Shown here one piece after another: positions 1 through 5,935 of a stretch of DNA of 5,935 nt. This DNA comes from Pseudomonadota bacterium (GTDB taxonomy: Bacteria > Pseudomonadota > Gammaproteobacteria > Steroidobacterales > Steroidobacteraceae), in assembly GCA_021779875.1 (NCBI GenBank), contig JAJXZV010000013.1:1-5935 (forward strand). Reading direction: 5' to 3'. Each line of letters starts with the position of its first letter. Position 1 is the first letter of the stretch. A program made the position numbers and the translations under genes. The notes beneath the pieces were generated by a model. The model worked only from the letters and a program-made list of their open reading frames with translations. It was not told where the DNA came from and made no database searches.

Positions 1-197
1 GCATCGAGCAAGGCGAGCGGCACGATCGTGCTCTTGCCCGCGCCCGGCGGGGCGTGCAGGAGCACTCGGCGCGCGTGCGCCGCCGCGTCGAGCAGGCGCG
101 GCAGCGCCTCGTGAATCGGCAGTTGCTGCAATGCCGCCAGGTCCGGCCGCGCCGCGGCGCGTGGATCGGCGGGTCGGTTCGGCGGCGCGGGCGGCAC
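1..197 (-). CDS. hrpB: ATP-dependent helicase HrpB, N-terminal fragment
   Basis: This is the first 65 codons of a DEAH-type superfamily 2 helicase; the rest lies beyond the left edge. From the chosen start the protein has a Pro/Ala-rich leader of about 22 residues, then LPIHEALPRLLDAAAHARR, then VLLHAPPGAGKSTIVPLALL. The GAGKS segment is the Walker A loop that binds ATP phosphates. The 'LP..eaLP.LL' stretch just before it, and the 'GAGKST..PL.LL' wording, match HrpB as remembered from E. coli, more than HrpA or DEAD-box helicases. HrpB's cellular role is poorly defined and an RNA-dependent function is assumed. The start is a GTG at 197, with AAGGAG 12 nt upstream. A TTG at 131 is in frame and would fit the shorter E. 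coli N-terminus better, but has no clear ribosome site. The gene points away from the tRNA gene, leaving a shared 58-bp gap. Confidence 0.85.
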   Translation of the reverse strand, partial: MPPAPPNRPADPRAAARPDLAALQQLPIHEALPRLLDAAAHARRVLLHAPPGAGKSTIVPLALLD

Positions 198-213
198 GGG
201 TCGCGGGGTCTCC

Positions 214-245
214 TTGCACAGGCCGACAAAGATACCTGGTAAACT
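214..245 (+). promoter_or_regulatory. Candidate promoter of the tRNA gene
   Basis: TAAACT at 240-245 is a 4/6 match to the -10 box. It is followed by a GC-rich stretch, as in discriminators of stable-RNA promoters, and the mature tRNA 5' end is at 256. TTGCAC at 214-219 keeps only the TTG of a -35 box, and the 20-bp spacer is too long. The -10 assignment is therefore weak and the -35 weaker. The same 58 bp must also hold the start region of the divergent helicase gene, for which I see no convincing promoter. Confidence 0.3.
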
Positions 246-292
246 GCCCGTGGTTGGGCCTGTAGCTCAGTCGGTTAGAGCAGGGGACTCAT

Positions 293-521
293 CGTTTCCA
301 AATGGTGCCTTCGCGGTGCGAGCCGCGAAGTGGACGGGATGAATTCAGGGAAACCTTAACGGTTCGGCTGATGGCAACCCTGAGCCAAGCCGGCGGTACA
401 CCGCCGGAAGGTGCAGAGACTACCTGAGCGCTGAAGTCGCGCTTAATGACAGGCGAGAGCGTCCCGCACCCCACGTGGGTGAAGAGATAGTCCACTCCCG
501 CCGGAAACGGCGGGGTCAGTG
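293..521 (+). ncRNA. Group I self-splicing intron in the tRNA anticodon loop
   Basis: This 229-nt catalytic RNA lies between tRNA positions 36 and 37. P1: exon CAT (290-292) pairs with the guide GTG (305-307), placing a U·G wobble at the 5' splice site, and is extended by 293-296/301-304. P2: 309-317/322-330 with a GCGA loop. P3: 335-341/460-466. P4: 344-350/378-384. P6a: 390-396/401-407 with loop TACA. P7, the guanosine-binding helix: GACTA 418-422 with TAGTC 488-492. P8: 467-471/477-481. J8/7: AAGAGA 482-487. P9: 497-503/508-514 with a GAAA loop. The last base is G521, the expected terminal guanosine. CAGGGAAACC, CCTGAGCCAAG and GGAAGGTGCAGAGACT are the conserved core segments of bacterial tRNA introns (Azoarcus tRNA-Ile, cyanobacterial tRNA-Leu), which suggests subgroup IC3. 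There is no room for a homing endonuclease. The internal pairing of P5 (354-374) is unresolved. Confidence 0.93.
423..453 (+). other. Extra helix (P7.1-like) between P7 and P3 of the intron
   Basis: CCTG (423-426) pairs with CAGG (450-453). AGCGC (427-431) stacks directly on it and pairs with GCGCT (439-443), closing a 7-nt loop TGAAGTC, with TAATGA (444-449) bulged out on the 3' side. The helix sits between the 5' strand of P7 and the 3' strand of P3. In the Azoarcus and Anabaena introns, as I remember them, that junction is only a few nucleotides long. Helices at this place (P7.1/P7.2) are known from subgroup IA introns. Confidence 0.65.
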
Positions 522-2120
522 AATCCCTTGGTCCTCGGTTCGAGTCCGAGCGGGCCCACCAATTCCGTCGAATCCCGCCGGCGGCCGCCGGTGCCGGGTA
601 GCCTGCTCGTAGGCATAGGCGAAGCCGATCAGGGCGGGCTCGCTGAAGGCCGGTCCGAGGAAGGTGAGCCCCGCCGGCAGCGAGCCGTGGGTGAATCCCA
701 TCGGCACGGTGATCGCCGGGAAGCCCGTCTGCGGTGCGAGGATCTGGCTGTTGTCGCCGGCGGGGCTGTCCATGTCGCCTACCTTGCGCGGCGGATTGCT
801 CCAGGTGGGATACACGATCGCATCGAGCCCGGCCTTGCGCATCCGTTCGAGCAGCGCATCGCGAAAGGCGATCTTCGGCGCATCGTGATACACGTCGGGG
901 CAGGGCGCACGCCGGTCCTCGGGACTCGCCGGCGGGCGGATCGCCGCGCGCAGGTGGTCCGCCACGTACGGCAGGTACAGGCCGGAGGCGACGATTTGCG
1001 CGAGCGTGTGATAGGGCGCCCGCGCACCGTGGATCGAAAGGTACCGGTCCAGGTCCGCCGCGAAATCCCCGCACCACAGCCCCCGCGTCAAGGTCTCGTA
1101 GTCCTCGAGATCGAACGGGTCGACGATCACGGCCCCCTGGGCCGCGAGATCGGAAATGGCCCGTTCCGCCAGGCTCTTCACCTCGGGGTCGCCGGTGGGC
1201 GCATCGAGGTATCGCCGAAAGACGCCGATGCGCGCGCCGCGCAGCGCCTTCGGATCCAGATATCGGGTGTAATCGCGCGCCGTCCTGCCCGCGGCGAGCG
1301 CCGTGACCGGGTCGCCGGGATCCCGCCCCGCGACCACCGAGAGCACCGCCGCGGCGTCGGCGACGCTGCGGGCCATCGGCCCGCCGACGTCGTTGCCGCT
1401 GAACAGCGGGATGATGCCGGCCCGGCTGGTGAGGCCGATCGTCGGACGAATCCCGACCAACGCGGCATGCGACGACGGGCCGCGGATGGAGTTGCCGGTG
1501 TCGGTGCCGAGACCCACTTCCGCCAGGTTGGCCGCGACCGCGGCGGCGGTTCCGCCGCTCGAGCCCGCCGGCACCCGGTCGAGCGCGTAGGGGTTGCGGG
1601 TGATGCCCGCGATGGAGCTCTCGGTCTTGTACGGGCTGAAGGCCCACTCCGCCATGTTCGACTTGGCCAGCACGACGGCGCCGGCGGCCCGCAGCCGAGC
1701 CACCATGAACGCGTCCCCGGCCGGCGCGAATCCCTTCATCGCGAGCGAGCCGGCGGTCGTCTGCAGGTCCTTGGTGTCGTAGTTGTCCTTCACCACGACG
1801 GCCACGCAATGCAACTGGCGCAATGTCCGTGTCCGCCGGAACTCGGCATCCAGGCGCGCCGCGTCGCCGAGCGCCCCGGGATTGATCGTCACGATGGCGT
1901 TCAAGCGGGTGGGCTGATCGAGGGCGTGGATGCGGGCGAGATAGCCTTCGATGAGCGCGCGGCAGGTGACTCGCCGGGCGCGCAGGGCCTCGAGGGTCGA
2001 CGCGACGGTCGTCTCGCGCAGCTCGAACGGGCCCGTCGCGGGCGCGGCGGTGGCGGTGCCCGGCGCGCACGCGGCCGCCAGGGTCAGGGTGATGAGGGCC
2101 GACAGGCCTGCGATCTTCAT
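516..2120 (-). CDS. Exported amidase-signature family hydrolase
   Basis: A 534-residue amidase-signature enzyme that hydrolyses an amide (C-N) bond; the substrate is unknown. The N-terminus [21 protein letters not shown] is a signal peptide. Its 'LAAAC' with Cys18 resembles a lipobox but has Ala at -3, so lipidation is uncertain. The Ser-cisSer-Lys triad is intact: Lys111 in VVVKDNYDT, cis-Ser187 in [10 protein letters not shown], nucleophile Ser211 in [13 protein letters not shown]. The overall pattern ([36 protein letters not shown]) resembles the secreted peptide amidase of Stenotrophomonas, as remembered. GatA is unlikely given the signal peptide and the lack of gatC or gatB nearby. The start at 2120 is set by the signal peptide; no Shine-Dalgarno sequence precedes it. 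The family's normal C-terminus ends near RRPPAGFDG. The last dozen or so residues ([13 protein letters not shown]) are antisense to the tRNA, and the TGA (518-516) lies in the intron. Confidence 0.9.
   Translation of the reverse strand: MKIAGLSALITLTLAAACAPGTATAAPATGPFELRETTVASTLEALRARRVTCRALIEGYLARIHALDQPTRLNAIVTINPGALGDAARLDAEFRRTRTLRQLHCVAVVVKDNYDTKDLQTTAGSLAMKGFAPAGDAFMVARLRAAGAVVLAKSNMAEWAFSPYKTESSIAGITRNPYALDRVPAGSSGGTAAAVAANLAEVGLGTDTGNSIRGPSSHAALVGIRPTIGLTSRAGIIPLFSGNDVGGPMARSVADAAAVLSVVAGRDPGDPVTALAAGRTARDYTRYLDPKALRGARIGVFRRYLDAPTGDPEVKSLAERAISDLAAQGAVIVDPFDLEDYETLTRGLWCGDFAADLDRYLSIHGARAPYHTLAQIVASGLYLPYVADHLRAAIRPPASPEDRRAPCPDVYHDAPKIAFRDALLERMRKAGLDAIVYPTWSNPPRKVGDMDSPAGDNSQILAPQTGFPAITVPMGFTHGSLPAGLTFLGPAFSEPALIGFAYAYEQATRHRRPPAGFDGIGGPARTRTEDQGIH
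578..591. repeat. Perfect 14-bp GC palindrome downstream of the tRNA
   Basis: CCGGCGGCCGCCGG reads the same on both strands. It starts 17 nt past the encoded CCA end and lies near the 3' end of the amidase reading frame. No run of T follows on either strand, so it is not a standard intrinsic terminator. It could slow polymerase or act in tRNA 3' processing, or it may simply reflect GC-rich Pro/Ala codons. No other terminator is visible between these convergent genes. Confidence 0.35.
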
Positions 2121-2129
2121 GGGTTCGGG

Positions 2130-2159
2130 ATTACAACCGAAACCCGCCGGCCGGGCCAA
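2130..2159 (-). promoter_or_regulatory. Candidate amidase promoter with a near-leaderless start
   Basis: On the minus strand TGTAAT (2135-2130) matches the -10 consensus at 5 of 6 bases. TTGGCC (2159-2154) matches the -35 at 4 of 6, with an 18-bp spacer. Transcription would start near 2123, only about 3 nt before the amidase ATG at 2120. That fits the absence of a ribosome-binding site in the preceding sequence, but the promoter is a visual match only. Confidence 0.4.
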
Positions 2160-2167
2160 GCGGTCAT

Positions 2168-2197
2168 TTGCCGTGACTGCGGCAGGGCGGATACAGT
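2168..2197 (+). promoter_or_regulatory. Candidate promoter of the DUF885 gene
   Basis: TTGCCG (2168-2173) and TACAGT (2192-2197) each match their consensus at 4 of 6 bases, separated by 18 bp. The predicted start near 2204 would leave a leader of about 26 nt carrying the ribosome site. It lies back to back with the amidase promoter candidate in the 109-bp divergent gap. Confidence 0.35.
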
Positions 2198-2218
2198 GCG
2201 CCCTCATCATCCCGTGCC

Positions 2219-2224
2219 GAGGAA
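2219..2224 (+). promoter_or_regulatory. Ribosome-binding site of the DUF885 gene
   Basis: GAGGAA sits 5 nt before the ATG at 2230 and fixes this start. The same reading frame is open far upstream without a signal peptide or comparable ribosome site. Confidence 0.75.
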
Positions 2225-2229
2225 CCCCC

Positions 2230-3999
2230 ATGCGCCGATTGACCGCCGTCCTGCTGTTGAGTGGCCTCGCGGCCGGTGCGCTCGCCGCCGATCCGGCCCC
2301 GGCCGAACAGGCCTGGGTGCAGCGGAGCAATGCCTACACGAATCGGTTGCTGGACGTCGAACTCGCCCATGCGCCCGAGGACGGCTCCCGCGAGGGACTC
2401 GCCAAGTACGACGAGCGCATCTCCGACCCCTCGCTCGCCGACCAGAAGGCGGAGCGCCTGGAGCTAGAGGCGGTGCTCGCGCAGCTCGCTGCGGCCGAGT
2501 CCCGCGAGGCCGACCGGAACGTGCGGCAGGACCTGTCCATCCTGCGCAAGGCCTTCGACCTGCAGTTCAGGCGCGAGGATTTCGAGTTGGCCCACGAGGT
2601 GCCGTTCCTCAACGCGAGCGAGATCGTGTTCCAGGGCCTGCGCGGCCTGCTCGACGATCAAGTGGCGCCGGAGCGGCGCACGGCGGCGCTCGCACGCCTG
2701 CGCAAGTACGCGGGGCTCGAGGCCGGCTACGCGCCCTTCACCGAGAAGCTCGAGCAGCGCGTGCGCGAGCAGATCGCCAAGCCCGGGGTCATCTATCCCT
2801 CCAAGGACGAGGTCGAGACCGAGCTCGGCCGCAACCCGAACTACCTGTCGGGCATCGCCGATTTGTTCCGCAAGTACAAGCTCGCCGGCTGGGAGCAGCC
2901 CTATGAGCGGCTCAAGGAGCAGCTGATCGCGTATGACGCCTGGGTGCGCTCGGACATCCTGCCGAAGGCGCGCACCGATTTCCGGCTGCCTCCCGAGAAA
3001 TACGCGCTTGCGCTCGAGGATTACGGCATCGACCTGCCGCCGGCGCGCATCGCCGCGATGGCGCACGCCGCCTTCGCGCAGTACCAGGCGCAGATGGCGC
3101 CGCTCGCCGCGCGGATCGCGAAGTCGCGCGGTCTCGCCTCGAGCGATTATCGCGCCGTCATCGGCGAACTGAAGAAGCGGCAGATCACGGGCGAGGCGAT
3201 CCTGCCGTTCTACGAGGAACGCCTGCACCGGATCGAGAAGATCATCCTCGCCCAGCATCTGGTGACGCTGCCGGCCCGTCCGGCGATCATCCGGCTGGCC
3301 ACCGCCGCCGAGACCGTGCAGCAACCGGCGCCGCACATGTCGCCGCCGCCGCTGCTGCACAACACCGGGCAGCGGGGCGAATTCGTGCTGCCGCTCAACA
3401 TCCCCTCCGCCAGCGGCGGCGCCGAGGACCGGTACGACGATTTCACCTTCGATTCGGTCGCGTGGACCTTGACCGCGCACGAGGCGCGGCCCGGGCACGA
3501 GCTGCAATTCGACTCGATGGTCGAGCACGGCGTGAGCATCGCGCGGGCGCGCTACGCCTTCAATTCGACCAACGCGGAGGGCTGGGGGTTGTACGCCGAG
3601 TACATCATGCAGCCGTACGAACCCGTGGACGGGCAGCTGATCACCCTGCAGCTGCGCCTGCTGCGGGCGGCGCGCGCCTTCCTGGACCCGGAGCTGCAGA
3701 GCGGCGTGGTCACGCCGGCGCAGGCCTACGACGTGCTCGAGAAGGACGTGATGCTGAGCCACGCATTCGCGAAGGAGGAGGTCGAGCGCTTCATCTATCG
3801 TGCCCCGGGGCAGGCCAACAGCTACTTCTACGGCTATACGCGACTGCTCGAGCTGCGCAAGGCGACCGAGGCGGCGCTGGGCGCCCGATTCGACCAGAAG
3901 AGGTTTCACGACTTCATCCTCGCCCAGGGATTGCTGCCGCCGGACTTGATGCGCAAGGCGGTGCTCGAGGACTTCATTCCGGCGCAGCGCCCGAGGTGA
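2230..3999 (+). CDS. Exported DUF885 family metallopeptidase-like protein
   Basis: A 589-residue protein, the usual full length for DUF885 (Pfam PF05960). The signal peptide [19 protein letters not shown] is probably cleaved after residue 19 or 20, sending it to the periplasm or outside. The body is helical and charged. The zinc site is HEARPGHE: His417 and His423 would be metal ligands and Glu418 the general base, in the HExxPGH form typical of the family. A second conserved block, [13 protein letters not shown], carries Glu450, the likely third ligand. The C-terminal half also has the [11 protein letters not shown] motif. Peptidase activity is inferred from the motif; substrate and pathway are not known. 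The start has a good ribosome site at 2219 and the codon use matches its neighbours. The yheU-like gene follows closely, so the two are probably transcribed together. It diverges from the amidase gene; both products are exported hydrolases. Confidence 0.92.
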   Translation: MRRLTAVLLLSGLAAGALAADPAPAEQAWVQRSNAYTNRLLDVELAHAPEDGSREGLAKYDERISDPSLADQKAERLELEAVLAQLAAAESREADRNVRQDLSILRKAFDLQFRREDFELAHEVPFLNASEIVFQGLRGLLDDQVAPERRTAALARLRKYAGLEAGYAPFTEKLEQRVREQIAKPGVIYPSKDEVETELGRNPNYLSGIADLFRKYKLAGWEQPYERLKEQLIAYDAWVRSDILPKARTDFRLPPEKYALALEDYGIDLPPARIAAMAHAAFAQYQAQMAPLAARIAKSRGLASSDYRAVIGELKKRQITGEAILPFYEERLHRIEKIILAQHLVTLPARPAIIRLATAAETVQQPAPHMSPPPLLHNTGQRGEFVLPLNIPSASGGAEDRYDDFTFDSVAWTLTAHEARPGHELQFDSMVEHGVSIARARYAFNSTNAEGWGLYAEYIMQPYEPVDGQLITLQLRLLRAARAFLDPELQSGVVTPAQAYDVLEKDVMLSHAFAKEEVERFIYRAPGQANSYFYGYTRLLELRKATEAALGARFDQKRFHDFILAQGLLPPDLMRKAVLEDFIPAQRPR

Positions 4000-4016
4000 C
4001 GACGAACGACCCCGCC

Positions 4017-4022
4017 GAGGAG
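4017..4022 (+). promoter_or_regulatory. Possible ribosome-binding site of the yheU-like gene
   Basis: GAGGAG lies 12 nt before the GTG at 4035. The spacing is long but this is the only purine-rich site in the short gap after the DUF885 stop. It supports the internal start over the GTG at 3996, which has no such site. Confidence 0.4.
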
Positions 4023-4034
4023 CCGGCTGCGGCG

Positions 4035-4277
4035 GTGGTGGTGCCGCATTCGGCCCTGTCGGCGGAACTGCTGCGCGCGGTGGTCGAATCCTTCGTGCTG
4101 CGCGAAGGCACCGACTACGGCGTCCGCGAGCACTCGCTCGAGGCGAAGGTGGCCCACGTGGTTCTCCAGCTCGAGCGCGGCGAGGCGCAGGTCGTGTACG
4201 ACCCGCAGACCGAGAGCGTCGGGATCGTCGCGGCCGGGGAGCGCGGCGGCAAGGCGCGGCCCGGCGACCCCCGCTGA
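4035..4277 (+). CDS. yheU: YheU family (UPF0270) small protein
   Basis: A small soluble protein of 80 residues with no signal peptide and no known biochemical function. The block ESFVLREGTDYG is, as I remember, identical in E. coli YheU. The flanking pattern (PhsaLSaELLravvESFVLREGTDYG...SLEaKVahV...L..GeaqVvyd...es..I) follows the family throughout. The chosen GTG at 4035 aligns with the family's first residue (VVVPHSALS against MLIPWQDLS). GTG codons at 4038 and 4041 are also possible. A longer form from the GTG at 3996 overlaps the DUF885 stop codon and would add 13 poorly conserved residues (93 in all); its overlap would favour translational coupling. The tail after GIVAA is Gly/Arg-rich and longer than in E. 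coli. It probably shares the DUF885 transcript. Confidence 0.87.
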   Translation: MVVPHSALSAELLRAVVESFVLREGTDYGVREHSLEAKVAHVVLQLERGEAQVVYDPQTESVGIVAAGERGGKARPGDPR

Positions 4278-4302
4278 CGATGCGCGGCGGCGGCGAACTC
4301 GC

Positions 4303-4308
4303 TATATT
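4303..4308 (+). promoter_or_regulatory. Candidate -10 element of the M61 peptidase gene
   Basis: TATATT matches the -10 consensus at 5 of 6 bases and is the only AT-rich hexamer in the 107-bp gap after yheU. No -35 box is seen at 16-18 bp spacing. Transcription would begin near 4315, giving a leader of about 70 nt. This suggests the M61 gene is expressed at least partly apart from the DUF885-yheU pair. Confidence 0.45.
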
Positions 4309-4322
4309 GGCGCGCTCCCGGG

Positions 4323-4336
4323 CGCTCGCCGGAGCG
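4323..4336 (+). other. Short leader hairpin
   Basis: CGCTC (4323-4327) pairs with GAGCG (4332-4336) around GCCG, inside the predicted leader of the M61 gene. There is no T run, so it is not an intrinsic terminator. A 5-bp stem in such GC-rich sequence may be chance. Confidence 0.25.
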
Positions 4337-4374
4337 GGCGCCACGGGTCGGGTCCGCGATGGGGTCAGTTCGGC

Positions 4375-4380
4375 GAGGTG
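4375..4380 (+). promoter_or_regulatory. Ribosome-binding site of the M61 gene
   Basis: GAGGTG ends 4 nt before the ATG at 4385. It selects this ATG, which also opens directly into a signal peptide. Confidence 0.65.
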
Positions 4381-4384
4381 GTGC

Positions 4385-5935
4385 ATGAAGGCAGTCGATT
4401 CGATCATCGCGGTGGCGCTCGCCGCGGCTCTGGGCGCCACGGGCCTGCTGGCGACCCCGCGCGCCGTGGGCGCGAGCCCGGGACCGGCCGGGTCCGCGCC
4501 GATCACGCCGATCCAGGCGCCGAAGGATCGACCCTACCCCGGCCTCATCAGCTTGCGGGTGGACGCCGCCGACGTCGGCCGGCGGATCATCCACGTGCAC
4601 GAGCGGGTGACGGGCCTCGGCCGGGACGCCGTATTGTTGTACCCGAAGTGGCTGCCGGGCACGCACGCGCCGGAGGGTCCGATCGACAGGCTCGCCGGCA
4701 TCAAGTTGACGTCGGGCGGCAAGCCCCTGGCCTGGACGCGCGACCCCGCGGAGGTCTACGCCTTTCGCGTGCACCTCGCCGCCGGGGTGGATGCCTTGGA
4801 GATCGACTTCGACTACCTGTCGCCCACGACGCCGAAGATCGGCGCCATGGAGATGGGCCACGATGTGCTGATGATCGAGTGGAACAACGTGGTGCTCTAT
4901 CCGGCCGGCTACTTCGTCCGGCGGATTCCCGTCGACGTGGGCGTGACGCTACCCGCGGACTGGCGATACGGCTCCGCGCTCGAAGCGGCCTCCGCCACGG
5001 CCGGCGCCGACGTGACCTTCAAGCGCACCGACCTCGAGACCTTGATCGACAGTCCTCTGTATGCGGGGCGATACACGCAGAGCGTGGAACTCGATCCCGG
5101 CAGCGCCGTTCCCGTTCGTCTCGACCTGTTCGCCGATCGGCCCGGATTGCTCGCGATCACGCCGGAGCAGATCGCCGGCTATCGCGCGCTCGTGAGCCAG
5201 GCGTACAAGCTCTACGGCTCGCATCACTACGCGCACTACGATTTCCTGTTCTCGTTGAGCGACGAGATCCAGCACACCGGCCTCGAGCATCATCAGTCCA
5301 GCGAGGACGGCAGCGATCCGGAGACCTTCACCCAGTGGACGAAGACCGCCTACGACCGAGACCTCCTCGCCCACGAGTTCACGCATTCCTGGAACGGCAA
5401 GTTCCGCCGTCCATTCGACCTGTGGACGCCGAACTACAACGTGCCGATGCAGGACACCCTGCTGTGGGTCTACGAGGGGCAGACGGAATACTGGGGCCAG
5501 GTGCTCGCCGCGCGGGCCGGCCTGCGCACCCGTCAGCAGGCGCTCGACGACCTGGCGCTCACCGCGGCCGCCTATCAGGTCAAGAAGGGCCGCCTCTGGC
5601 GGCCGCTGCAGGACACGACGAACGACGAGATCATCAACCCAAGACGGCCTCAGTCCTGGCCGGATTGGCAGCGCTTCGAGGACTATTACCGGGAAGGCGC
5701 GTTGATCTGGCTCGAGGCCGACACCTTGATTCGCGAGCGATCGAACGGCGCCCGGTCGCTCGATGACTTCGCGCGGGCGTTCTTCGGCATCGACGATGGC
5801 GATGCCGGTACGGTGACGTATGCCTTCGACGACGTGGTCAAGGCGCTGAACGCCGTGCAGCCCTACGACTGGGCGGCGTTCCTGCGCGAGCGGCTCGATT
5901 CGACCGGCCGGCCGGCGCCGCTCGCAGGCTTGAGC
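4385..5935 (+). CDS. Exported M61 family peptidase (glycyl aminopeptidase type), C-terminus beyond the window
   Basis: The frame is open for 517 codons to the right edge; the family usually has about 600 residues or more. Residues 1 to about 30 are a signal peptide (hydrophobic core from Ile7 to Leu22, likely cleavage near AVGA). The N-terminal beta-rich domain follows, with YPKWLPGTHAPEGP and EWNNVVLYPAGYF typical of M61. The gluzincin site is HEFTHSWNGKFRRP: His330 and His334 bind zinc and Glu331 is catalytic. Glu364 in WVYEGQTEYWG is the probable third ligand. The PDZ domain usually found at the C-terminus of M61 proteins would lie outside the window. Known members remove N-terminal residues, with preference for glycine or alanine; the substrate here is inferred only. 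Three exported hydrolases lie within this stretch, suggesting peptide scavenging in the envelope. Confidence 0.92.
   Translation, partial: MKAVDSIIAVALAAALGATGLLATPRAVGASPGPAGSAPITPIQAPKDRPYPGLISLRVDAADVGRRIIHVHERVTGLGRDAVLLYPKWLPGTHAPEGPIDRLAGIKLTSGGKPLAWTRDPAEVYAFRVHLAAGVDALEIDFDYLSPTTPKIGAMEMGHDVLMIEWNNVVLYPAGYFVRRIPVDVGVTLPADWRYGSALEAASATAGADVTFKRTDLETLIDSPLYAGRYTQSVELDPGSAVPVRLDLFADRPGLLAITPEQIAGYRALVSQAYKLYGSHHYAHYDFLFSLSDEIQHTGLEHHQSSEDGSDPETFTQWTKTAYDRDLLAHEFTHSWNGKFRRPFDLWTPNYNVPMQDTLLWVYEGQTEYWGQVLAARAGLRTRQQALDDLALTAAAYQVKKGRLWRPLQDTTNDEIINPRRPQSWPDWQRFEDYYREGALIWLEADTLIRERSNGARSLDDFARAFFGIDDGDAGTVTYAFDDVVKALNAVQPYDWAAFLRERLDSTGRPAPLAGLS

Larger units (their letters stand above)
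256..561 (+). tRNA. ileX: tRNA-Ile2 (anticodon CAT, lysidine type), split by a group I intron
   Basis: Exon 1 is 256-292 and exon 2 is 522-561; joined they give a 77-nt tRNA with CCA encoded at 559-561. The acceptor stem GGGCCTG pairs with CGGGCCC (551-557) and the D stem is GCTC/GAGC. The anticodon stem GGGGA (283-287) pairs with TCCCT (524-528) around the loop CTCATAA. The T stem CTCGG/CCGAG closes a TTCGAGT loop, with a 5-nt variable loop. The anticodon is CAT. An initiator is excluded because position 1 pairs with 72 (G-C). Ile2 is favoured over elongator Met because C4-G69 and C5-G68 are present, the pairs I recall as identity elements for the lysidine enzyme TilS, and because the molecule resembles pseudomonad tRNA-Ile(CAT) as remembered. 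It would read the rare codon AUA. The symbol ileX is borrowed from E. coli. Confidence 0.88.

Noticed and set aside
198..255. Promoter of the hrpB gene on the minus strand
   Set aside because: TATCTT (234-229) resembles a -10 box, but nothing like a -35 box lies at suitable spacing, so it is not called.
293..521. Homing endonuclease or other protein coded in the intron
   Set aside because: Only 229 nt, almost all taken up by core helices, with no meaningful reading frame.
256..561. Initiator tRNA-fMet or elongator tRNA-Met
   Set aside because: A G1-C72 pair excludes an initiator. C4-G69 and C5-G68, plus overall resemblance to tRNA-Ile(CAT), make Ile2 more likely than elongator Met, although the latter is not fully excluded.
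289..2070. Minus-strand frame reading through the tRNA and intron with [13 protein letters not shown]
   Set aside because: That string is translated antisense tRNA, a familiar misannotation, and the rest is out of frame with the amidase.
519..2906. Very long plus-strand open frame across the amidase gene
   Set aside because: It is rich in Arg, Gly and Pro with no recognisable domain and covers both the minus-strand amidase and part of the DUF885 gene. It is a shadow frame produced by high GC.
4323..4336. Intrinsic terminator after yheU
   Set aside because: Short 5-bp stem, no T run, and located downstream of a good -10 element of the next gene.
2464..4506. Long minus-strand open frame opposite the DUF885, yheU and M61 genes
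   Set aside because: Low-complexity Arg-rich product antisense to genes with clear motifs and ribosome sites; a GC artefact.
4378..5766. Plus-strand open frame overlapping the M61 gene
   Set aside because: Its product is Arg/Gly-rich with no motif, whereas the frame from 4385 gives a signal peptide and the HEFTH zinc site and stays open to the window edge.

Overview
The window is GC-rich (visibly near two thirds, not counted) and probably comes from a gammaproteobacterium, perhaps of the Xanthomonadales/Steroidobacter/Nevskia type. Three things point there: a YheU/UPF0270 gene, a family typical of Gammaproteobacteria; an HrpB-type helicase gene; and several exported hydrolases. The lineage is inferred from gene content and codon bias, not from a search.

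Layout, left to right. (1) At 1-197 on the minus strand lies the N-terminus of an HrpB-type helicase, running off the left edge. (2) At 256-561 on the plus strand is a tRNA gene with anticodon CAT, best read as tRNA-Ile2, whose C34 would become lysidine. It is split after the third anticodon base by a 229-nt group I intron (293-521). P1-P4, P6-P9, the guanosine-site helix and the terminal G can all be traced, and an extra helix lies between P7 and P3. (3) At 516-2120 on the minus strand is an exported amidase-signature hydrolase. It converges on the tRNA, overlaps exon 2 antisense, and takes its stop codon from inside the intron. (4) At 2121-2229 is a 109-bp divergent promoter region. (5) At 2230-3999 on the plus strand is an exported DUF885 metallopeptidase-like protein, followed at 4035-4277 by a small yheU-like gene. 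(6) At 4385-5935 on the plus strand is an exported M61-family peptidase, open to the right edge with its C-terminus missing.

Functionally, the three exported enzymes (amidase, DUF885 protein, M61 peptidase) suggest envelope or periplasmic breakdown of peptides and amides. Only the DUF885 and yheU genes look like one transcription unit; the M61 gene seems to have its own -10 element. The HrpB, YheU and tRNA genes are housekeeping types. The most notable item is the intron-split tRNA-Ile2. A comparable intron is known in Azoarcus, so this is not a new class, but the extra P7-P3 helix and the overlap with the antisense amidase end deserve attention. I see no phage, transposon, CRISPR or defence genes.
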